A stretch of 64,000 nt of DNA from Siphonodentalium dalli (taxonomy: Eukaryota > Mollusca > Scaphopoda > Gadilida > Siphonodentaliidae). How positions within the stretch are numbered: position 1 is the stretch's first letter; each line of letters begins with the position of its first letter. The notes beneath the pieces were generated by a model. The model saw only the letters and a program-made list of their open reading frames with translations, was not told the DNA's origin and searched no databases. Below are positions 56,261 to 64,000 of the stretch, in pieces. The position numbers and the translations under genes were made by a program. The DNA lies in contig CP136064.1 in assembly GCA_032622095.1 (NCBI GenBank), positions 260,255,863 to 260,319,862 of the forward strand. The letters run 5' to 3'.

Positions 56261-57223
56261 TTATTTCTGTCCCGGTGCAAATTCAACAGAAATGAGCATT
56301 TTTACTTTATTAGTCATGTTTGTTATGTTGTCATAATCTACCTTTGTGATGTAGATTAGATCTATTTAATTATATCTTTTGATATACATGATTGCTGTTA
56401 TCATTGTGAGAAAGTGAAATTAAAATGAGATTTCTCTGGAGAATTCTATTATCATTTGTTCAATCCCATCAAGCAAGTTCAAATAAATGAGAGGTGTGAC
56501 TGTCCCAATGTTACTAAGGGTATCCCCCCCCCTGAGGTGCACATGGGTTACAAAAAGGTAGCCATAGTAATCCTTTCATTACTATACCTGTAGGCCAGTA
56601 CGAGAAAAATTAATTTGAACCAGCATTCCCGAGCCCTCGATATAATTATCGACAACAACACATTAAACACACTTACTGTTCAAGTATATTGAAGTTAATA
56701 ACCTGTTCTGTACTACATGGATTCTCATGAGAACAAGAGCATTGCTGGGGTGTGGCACTATACACCTGTGGTAATTCCAACAAAGGGCCATAACTCTGGT
56801 GAAAATTGCTGGGCGGAACCCAAATTCGAACTTGACCTGTATTTTGGACTAGTAAACAGTTAACTCATACCAATTTCATTCAGTTCAGATTTACTAAATA
56901 TATCATCCGGAAATGAAAATTGAGTGCAAATTCCAACATAGAGGCCCATAACTCTTGTGAAAATTGGCGGGCAGAACCCAAATTTGAACTTCAGCTGTAT
57001 TTTGTGCTAGTAAACCCACATAGCAAATTTCATTCCATTCAGTTGAGAATATCTAAAGTTATCATCCGGATGGACAGACAAACAGACCAATAACATAAAT
57101 ACATTCCGTTTTTTAAAATGGCATATAATAAAAAGGTTCAGGACATGTACGTGGGTCCTATAAACAGAAAATTAACTTTACGTTGCCTAATTGATTCTGG
57201 GTTTATAAGAATGAACATTTTAA

Positions 57224-57584
57224 AGTGATGTGAAACACTCCTCTGAGGTGTTCCGCACAATAACAAATAATCATGCCAAAATAAATTATTTTCATAAATT
57301 TCATATCCAAATAGTCAGAACACAGCGTCATTGTTATAAACAAATTATACGTAGTGACTATTATTGGCACAGTTATTACCGTAATGTTTATGCCCAAAAT
57401 TGCGCCCCGAATAAGACAGTAAATATTTACATTAGTGCATAGTTCAACCATTGCGTTCTCTAAACTGGTCGATGTGGTTGGAATTTTCGACAATGTTAGT
57501 CAATTGCTACATTCCACCAATGGGGATAGTGTTTCAATACTAACTGATGGGTTTTATTCAATGAAATAAGTCCACAATATGTCT
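57224..57584 (+). mobile_element. Family H TTAA element
   Basis: TTAA is at 57220-57223 and 57585-57588. AGTGATGTGAAACACTCCTC at the left and ACAATATGTCT at the right. It lies just beyond the poly(A) signal of the minus-strand gene. Confidence 0.78.
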
Positions 57585-57598
57585 TTAAATATGTCACA

Positions 57599-57604
57599 TT
57601 TATT
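57599..57604 (-). terminator. Poly(A) signal of the minus-strand gene
   Basis: AATAAA on the minus strand (CAAAAATAAATGTG), 58 nt after the TGA stop at 57663-57665. Confidence 0.65.
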
Positions 57605-57662
57605 TTTGGCTAAATGAGCCTACATTAGCCCTTTGCAAATATATATGAAATTGATATTGGGC

Positions 57663-58717
57663 TCACATAGGAGGGCCGACACTTGTGTTATCTTGCGCAG
57701 AAATGTTTTTATGATTCTGCTGATTTAACAAGCACACCTTGAAATGAGCTTGTATGTCACTGTAAGTGTTAAAAGTCATATTACACTCCGTACACATGTA
57801 AACTTTGATTATTCCTGTCTGAGCTAGTGCCTTAAAAGTCACAGGAGTCTGATTTTGAGCAGTAGTGTGTCTCGTCACAGTATGCTGGTTAAAGGCATTA
57901 ACAGTCTCAAATATTTCTTCACACGGGTCGCATCTCAGAGGATCAAGGCTATGCATGTTCTTGAGATGGTTGATATATTCCGTGTAACAGTACGTCAGAA
58001 AAGGGCATAACAAACATCCATGTTCTTTGGTTGATGGTTGAGTGCTTGGAGTTGAAACGTTGGCTTTCGCTTGCATTAATGGTGGATTTTGCAGTAGAGA
58101 AACACCTTGCATGAGAGAACCAGGTTGCTGAACGTTTGTGGGATCTCTCAAACTTCCCTTAATATGAAGTATGGGAGTATTTTGTACAACTGAAACAGCT
58201 TGCATCACTGAGTCCAAAGGCGCAGTATTTGTAGCTGGGACATTAATATGAAACATTGGAGTATTCTGTGCCACAGGAATTGCCTTCATCACGTTCGATC
58301 TCGGTAGAATACTTCTGATGCTAGGTGCGACTCCATGAACATTTGGAATAACTTGCTGAATAACTGGCGAACTTAAAGGCAAATTTTGTACCACTTGAGG
58401 ATTTGTCTCAACCTTTTGAAAAATCACAAGATTTGGTTGACGATTTTGATATCTTGGTTGAAGATCTTGACCTGTAGAAATTGGATTTTGAGCTGTAGAA
58501 ACTGCATTTTGATCTTGTGTATTGTTCATGTTGTGTGAGGAATCATCTATTTCAGCACTGTCGTCTTTTTCATCTGCTATGATTTCAGGTTCTATTTCTT
58601 TCTTTAGATTTGGTTTAAATACAACCAATGGTATCTTAAATTTATCCACATATACTGGTGTAGTCGCGTCACTTTTATCCTTCTCATCCTCAGAGCCACT
58701 CTCAGCGCTATCCCTCT
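57663..58717 (-). CDS. Last exon of an unrecognised zinc-finger-like protein
   Basis: Acceptor TGTTATCTTACAG precedes AGAGGGATAGC; two bases complete a Glu codon begun in the preceding exon. 350 residues to TGA. An acidic start (ESGSEDEKDKSD) is followed by a Gln/Asn/Pro-rich part with three repeats of about 35 residues (VMKAIPVAQNTPMFHI; VMQAVSVVQNTPILHI; LMQGVSLLQNPPLMQ). Then come three finger-like motifs: CLLCPFLTYC...HLKNMH, CDPCEEIFETVNAFNQH...H (both C2H2 with X12) and CTECNMTF...HFKVC (C2HC). A DNA- or protein-binding nuclear role is plausible, but no family is recognised. The ORF extension upstream of 58717 is intron. Confidence 0.82.
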
Positions 58718-58750
58718 CTGTAAGATAACATGAGATAGATTTTACTTTAA

Positions 58751-59108
58751 AGGGATGTGAAACACCCGGTAGGGTGATCAAATAGAAATGGACAATAATC
58801 TTGTTCAGAGTAGTTAGTTTAAAAAAAATATTATATTCAATTGACAACGCTATTCTTATACATTAATTCAATGCAGTGACTCTCGATGGCGAAATCGTTT
58901 TCATTAGTTTATCGCAATATATGCATCCCGAATCGAGTAGTAAATATTTACAATTCAGCATAGTTCAGACAAGGGTTTCCATAGAGTGGTACGGTCGATT
59001 TGCTTCATATTTACGGTGATGTTAGTAGAATGTTATATTCCTCCAGTTTGCATGCGCCTGAATACTAATTTATCAGTTTCATGCAACCGAACAAGTACAT
59101 AACATGTC
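58751..59108 (+). mobile_element. Family H TTAA element, 33 nt from an acceptor
   Basis: TTAA is at 58747-58750 and 59109-59112; AGGGATGTGAAACACCC at the left and AACATGTCT at the right. It lies in the intron of the minus-strand gene; its TTAA begins 29 nt beyond the exon border at 58717. Confidence 0.8.
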
Positions 59109-59213
59109 TTTAAGGGGGACTAAAGGCCTTAGAAGTGGGTTGATGTGAAATAACATAAAAGTCTGTAAAACAACTATCATCAACAAGTACATGAAAATAA
59201 TAGTGTCCCTAAA

Positions 59214-60082
59214 GTCAAGACTTGAAATGGTGTGCCTGTCATTTGCAGAATGAGGTCCCCATAGGGTTAATTTAGTGATACTTTCCCGCACGGCAGGCTA
59301 GCATAACCAAATTCACCCTCTGGGAACCTCATTTTGATGAGGCTTCAACTGTTATGTAATGTAGGCTGGTCGTCAAACCCGAAATGAGGGGTCTACATGT
59401 AAGAAATTTGTAATGAATGTTATTTGATGACATTTGAAGCAGGAATATTAGATTAGATTTTTTCCATTTTGGTGGCCATTTTTGGACAGACATCTACATA
59501 TATGGTTTACAAGTTACAACAAAGCATTGTTTGTGTGTAGTTAATTTTTTACTTATTTGGCATTAGTTGGTGCACCTATCACACAAATTCAACATCAGAA
59601 TGTTCTATACCAACTGCTATCATGGACGCCATTTTGAATAGAAAATTTTACTCAAAGCAGAGTTAAACAGATTTTGGATCTGTGATTCAGGTTTTGGATC
59701 TGTGATTCAGATTTTGGATCTGTGATTCAGGACACATTCCTGCACAAAATGAGACCAAAAACCTTCATTACAAATTTCTTCCAGTCTAACCCTCTGATGA
59801 TCAGCCTTATGGGAGACCAAGGATCAGATTGAAGTTCCCCAGTTGAAGTTGGCGATGTTCACCCATTAGTCACCTCGATTGTGCATTATAACTTTTGCAA
59901 TAGAAACTGAACAGAAGTAACTAAAACAATGTTATTTTGAGACTATAGATACTTCCCAGAATATGAGGTCCCCAGAGGGTGAATTTGGAGATGCTAGCCA
60001 ACTGTTTGGGATAGCGTCACTAAATTCACTCTCTGGGGACCTCATTCTGCAAGTGACGGACACAGTATTTAACGGCTTGCTC
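59214..60082. mobile_element. Family A, long copy A13 with extra insert
   Basis: TCAAGACTTGAAATGGTGTG to ACACAGTATTTAACGGCTTG. The flanks CCTAAAGT and CTCAAAGT match at 6 of 8 positions. It holds a foreign segment of about 450 bp (59345-59790) and a 20-bp triplication TTTTGGATCTGTGATTCAG at 59672-59730. Confidence 0.7.
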
Positions 60083-60548
60083 AAAGTAGTGTACAGGGCT
60101 GGGAACTTGCGTCATAATTTGCTCGAAAATGGTGGCAAGCTGTCTCACATCGAAGTGAGTTTTTACTGTTTTCTTCGCTATATAAATAATTTCAAATAAA
60201 AAAGATAGCAAATGAGCTATGTATCAATTTGTGCTAGTTCACTATGAATCTGGTCCCCATATAAATATGACTATTGAGAAGTTATAAGTGTTTAAGTTAC
60301 TTCGGTCACCATTTGCTGAAATTTGCCAAAATCTCCTCAGAGGGACTAAAGGCCTTTTTTGTGGGTTTATGTAAAATAACATAAAAGTCTGTAAAAAACT
60401 ATCAACAAGTTATTATTAATAAGTCACTAATAATGAGATTTCCCATGTCAAAACCAATGTGATGTAAACATTACTATTACATTATCACATGTCAAAACCA
60501 TTGTTAAGTAAATATTACTGTTACAGTAGAATTATCTATAAAAGTCAA

Positions 60549-61075
60549 ATTACCAGGTCAGGCACATCCTGAATTCCACTATTATAGTGGTATTTGACCA
60601 TTACCGTTTTGTTAATTTGATAAAAGAGGGATAATCCAAAATCATATTTCCCACAAATATTATTCAAAATCAGATCGCACTAACTCGATACCATGCATAT
60701 AGTTTGTCCAGGAGAATTATTAATCATGACGGCACACGATAAGCAACTCAATTAGCATGTAAAATTAGTTGAAATATTGTTATGAAGGAGCGATTGAGTC
60801 ATCCTGCTATTGTCATTTAGAACAGGATATATTAGTAATATTATAATATTATTGAATATCAAAGCTGGCGCAAAAGATTGCACAACGAATTTTGTCGGAA
60901 GACTGTTCATTCGCTGCGATATTGTTATGAGTGACATTTGACTGTGCACTGGTTTGCGCCGTCTTCTATTCCTGACACAAATAAAGGAAACATGAATATG
61001 TTATAGTCAAATATCACTATAATAGTGGAATATCGCTATAATAGTGGAATTCAGGATGTGCCTGACCTGATTACC
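60549..61075. mobile_element. Family J inverted-repeat element
   Basis: CAGGTCAGGCACATCCTGAA and complement, then CCACTATTATAGTG. ATTAC flanks both sides. The second end has a duplicated CACTATAATAGTGGAATATC. It is inserted in repeat L. Confidence 0.78.
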
Positions 61076-61079
61076 GGCA

Positions 61080-61390
61080 ATTAGTCCAAGAAGATGCCAG
61101 TTTAATCAAAACTTGAAGGTAAACATTGGAAAAGGTCAAAGTATAGAAAGATATTCCGAAAATCATATTTAGACTAAATTATTTAATCTTACTACACGTT
61201 TAGCGATGTTTGTTGATGGATAAATTACTGTAATAGTTTTGTTTACATACATGTAACAATGGTTTCAACATGCAAAATTTGATTATTGGAGAACTATCTA
61301 TTTCTCCATGTTCTTCTTAGTGGTGATGTTTTTACAGACGTTTACATTTTTTGCACATTTACTCACTGCGAATTCCTTGGGGTCCTTTAA
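61080..61390. repeat. Repeat L, minus copy
   Basis: Reverse-oriented relative of 55950-56260 (GGTAAACATTGGAAAAGGTC ... GGTCCTTTAAAG). 61391-61865 after it holds no recognisable feature. Confidence 0.7.
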
Positions 61391-61865
61391 AGTTAGATAT
61401 AAATAACATGTTTACAAAACACAAATTCTGAAGAGTATTTGATCGACAAAAACAATACTTATGCATTATAATTTAAACACATGGCCATACACTAGTTAAA
61501 AGTTTTAAATATATAAAAAGCACACCAAGGTCCATCTGAGAACATTACAGTGCATAGATGAAAGATGTTGAAAATTAGAGTTGAGTTTCTTATACATGTA
61601 AATCGTGGATAAGAATATATTCCAGTGACTAGGCAGCATCTTCAAGTTAAGTTAAGGTTTGGGATGTCTAAGGTGCTGCATTGCCTTTGGTGGCTTCATT
61701 GACACATACTCCAACCGAGTAGTCCAGAGACCTCCCAAATCTATTGTGGTTAATATTTAATATAAGCAGACGACAAAGAGAAGGAAAGATTATAAAACTG
61801 CAGAAGGACCCCTGTTTATTGAAATGGAAAATGCTCAGATATTAAATTCAACAAATGGCCTATGG

Positions 61866-61943
61866 CTGTTTGTTGAACTTATTATCTGAACATTTCCGGA
61901 GGGAACTACTCATCAATGAGTATATAGTGTAGTAAAGAAAGGT
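61866..61943. mobile_element. Family M right-end fragment abutting a splice donor
   Basis: TGAACTTATTATCTGAACAT ... ATCAATGAGTATATAG ... AAAGAAAGGT, followed by TTAA (61944-61947). The same right end occurs at 28.64-28.71 and 29.34-29.40 kb. The TTAA is intron positions +3 to +6 of the neighbouring minus-strand exon. Confidence 0.72.
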
Positions 61944-61949
61944 TTAAAC

Positions 61950-62597
61950 CTGTAGCCTCCTCATTATATTTTGTTCCTTCCCTCGGCACCGATTTCTTCT
62001 CAATCGTCTGCTTCTCAGTCGTCTTCGTTCCCTCCTTGACGAGCAGCAGCATATTATCACTGTCGTCTCTTTGTAGTAACATTTTCAAATCTCTTATAGA
62101 TAACAGTTTAAGGGTCTCACATTGGACATTATTATCTGTATTAACTGAGTCACTATTACCTCCCTTTGCCACTGCTGCCTTGACAACCCTCTCATCAAAG
62201 CTTGGTTGTGTATTATAAGCTAACGCGACCTGAGACGACATATAGTTGCTGCCGGTTTTAATAAGCTTCTCTTGTCTATGTACTATATCGTCTGTATTTT
62301 TTCTTTTCTGTGCTTGATTCTGACCCACTGAATCATTTGTCTTCTGGCTTTCATTAAGCTTTTCACATGGTTGAGCTAGCGTAACTGTTCTTATATTTGA
62401 AGCAGACGCCGGTTTGACTGTTACATTATTTCCAGCACCTTGACTTGGAGACAGCGTTGATGTTGGAAGATTCCTTTGTTGATATATGTCGGGATCAGAA
62501 TAGACAAGTGACGTTGATCCTGGATGTGTAATTGCTGTTGAGGACTTCTCAATATCTCCTTTTTCATTCGGTTTCTGCCTTGCTTTTTCACCTTCCT
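61950..62597 (-). CDS. Internal exon of the same unrecognised minus-strand gene
   Basis: Acceptor TTCTGTTTTACAG precedes AGGAAGGTG; donor GCTACAG|GTTTAA. 648 bp, phase 1 in and phase 1 out, joining NEEAT to ERDSAES of the last exon. It encodes 215 full codons rich in Ser, Thr, Asn and Lys: EEGEKARQKPNEKG, QNQAQKRKNTDD (possible nuclear localisation), and a helical LKLLSIRDLKMLLQRDD followed by MLLLVKEG. Likely mostly disordered. The 5' exons are beyond the window end. Confidence 0.8.
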
Positions 62598-62679
62598 CTG
62601 TAAAACAGAAAATGGATGGACTTAGATCATTTAGATAAGCAAATGTCATGTGCTATGCAACACAGATAATATAATTATT

Positions 62680-63370
62680 AATTATACCCCCACTCTCGAA
62701 GAGAATGAGGGGTATACTGGATTGACCTCGTCCGTCCATCCGTCTGTCTAGCTATCGTCTGTCCGTCCATCTATCCCTCCGTTTTTTCGTCCATCCATCC
62801 GGGCAGATATCTCAAACACCAGTTGTCGGATCTGAATGTAATTTAGTATGGATGATCACTACTATGAGGACATTCAACAGTGTTCAATTGTTTTTTCCAG
62901 ATTTTCCATTTTAAAAGTTATTCATCTGGAAATATTGTTATTTTGTCCGTCCGAGGAGATATCTCCACCACCAGTTGACAAATCTCAATGAAATTTGGTA
63001 TGGATGTTCACTACTATGAGGGCAATCAATTGAGTGTTCAATCATTTTATTGAGTGTTCAAACATTTTTTCCCCCGGTTTTTCATTCTAGAGTTATTCAT
63101 CTTTGTAGATTTGGAAGTGTTGGTTTTTTGTCCGTATCCCACCACCGGTTGACGGATATCAATGAAATTTGGTATGGATGTCCACTATTATTACGGCAAT
63201 CAATATTCAATCATTTTGTTCATGTTTTTCCATTCTACAGTTATTTATCTTTTTTTATATGAAAATGTTGGGGGTTTTTCCTGTCCAAGCAGGTATCTCA
63301 CCCATACTTCGTCAGTTCGATTTTGCCAACGTTGGGGTATGCCAGCACCGCCGGTGCAATCTCTTGTTGC
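62680..63370. repeat. Composite repeat with GTCCGTCC and ATGAAATTTGGTATGGATG units
   Basis: It starts with a hairpin (TATACCCCCACTCTCGAAGA / GAATGAGGGGTATAC), then GTCCGTCCATCCG runs, then three diverged units with CACCAGTTGNCRRATCT ... GAAATTTGGTATGGATG ... ACTACTATGAGG (about 62815, 62965, 63145), and ends at GGGGTATGCCAGCACCG. The last segment (GTATGCCAGCAC) recurs near 51.99 kb. ORFs here are by-products. Confidence 0.65.
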
Positions 63371-63373
63371 TAT

Positions 63374-64000
63374 CTAGGTCACTATCAGTCAATGATATCT
63401 AGTACTCATTTTTAAACACTTGTTGAATCTAGGTTTTTATTAGTCAATGATATTTAGTACTGGTTTTTATATGCCCATTGAATCTAGGTTTTTATCAGTC
63501 AATGATATTTAGTACTGGTTTTTATATGCCCATTGAATCTAGGTGTTTATGCCTGTTGAATCTAGGTTTTTATCAGTCAATGGTATTTCATACTTGTTTT
63601 TATATGCCTGTTGAATCTAGGTTTCTATCAGTCAATGATATTTAGTACTGGTTTTTAAACACCTGTTGAATCTAGGTTTTTATTAGTCAATGATATTTAG
63701 TACTGGTTTTTATATGCCCATTGAATCTAGGTTTTTATCAGTCAATGATATTTAGTACTGGTTTTTATATGCCCATTGAATCTAGGTGTTTATCAGTCAA
63801 TGATATTTAGTACTGGTTGTTATATGCCCATTGAATCTAGGTTTTTATCAGTCAATGATATTTAGTACTGGTTTTTATATGCCCATTGAATCTAGGTTTT
63901 TATCGGTCAATGATATTTAGTACTGGTTTTTATACGCCCATTGAATCTAGGTTTTTATCAGTCAATGATATTGCTGGTTTTTAAACGCCTGTTGAATCTA
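63374..64000 (+). repeat. 55-bp satellite array reaching the window end
   Basis: About 11 copies of a 55-bp unit (TCTAGGTTTTTATCAGTCAA ... TTTAGTACTGG ... CCCATTGAA). One truncated unit lies at about 63537-63559, and variants carry TTTAAACACCTG in place of TATATGCCCA. It continues past the window. Confidence 0.92.

Noticed and set aside
58718-58847. Upstream extension of the 394-codon minus-strand ORF
   Set aside because: A strong acceptor (TTATCTTACAG) lies at its border and the extension runs into a family H transposon, so it is intron.
1-64000. Many strong hairpins as possible transcription terminators or small structured RNAs
   Set aside because: Nearly all are arms of dispersed MITE families with target duplications, so transposition explains them better than a conserved RNA function.

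Overview
This window is animal nuclear DNA. It has split genes with GT-AG introns, AT-rich introns and intergenic DNA, and very many short non-autonomous DNA transposons. Protein similarity and repeat style (tRNA-headed SINEs, GTCCGTCC-rich tandem repeats, 'AAGATGGCTGCTGG' repeats) suggest a lophotrochozoan, most likely a mollusc. The species cannot be named from sequence alone. There are no operons, ribosome binding sites or CRISPR arrays.

Four host genes are supported. (1) The last exon of a Gly/Asn/Gln-rich protein lies at 1567-2294 (+), followed by a poly(A) signal. (2) A complete Spindly (SPDL1) gene lies on the minus strand, 31365 down to 12496. It has ten coding exons whose phases join without a break into 582 residues, with the CC1 box and the Spindly motif intact and no C-terminal CaaX box. 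(3) A C2H2 zinc-finger gene of the rotund/squeeze/ZNF362/ZNF384 kind lies on the plus strand, 47309-52936, in three coding exons. (4) The last two exons of an unrecognised protein with three C-terminal zinc-finger-like motifs lie on the minus strand, 62597-57663; its 5' end is outside the window. Genes 1 and 2 converge, and so do genes 3 and 4. There is also a decayed THAP-like exon (7017-7228), a 5'-truncated non-LTR retrotransposon (about 37490-38265) and an unidentified coding-like stretch (38333-39150).

Most of the rest is transposon. The families separate by their target duplications: palindromic hAT-like elements with 8-bp duplications (AAGCCTTG ends); several TTAA-flanked families, some with piggyBac-like CCCTTT ends; TA-flanked mariner-like elements; and a CACAG...CTGTG group with 7-bp duplications. 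Nesting is deep: at 13306-15495 a hAT element lies inside a piggyBac-like element inside another TTAA element.

The most interesting signals are where transposons meet genes and where transposon parts are shared. A hAT-like element duplicated a splice donor as its target site; a TTAA element abuts another donor; a mariner-like element supplies what appears to be the SPDL1 3' UTR; and one two-hairpin cassette is carried between four different kinds of terminal repeat. All calls were made by eye, without alignment or database search.
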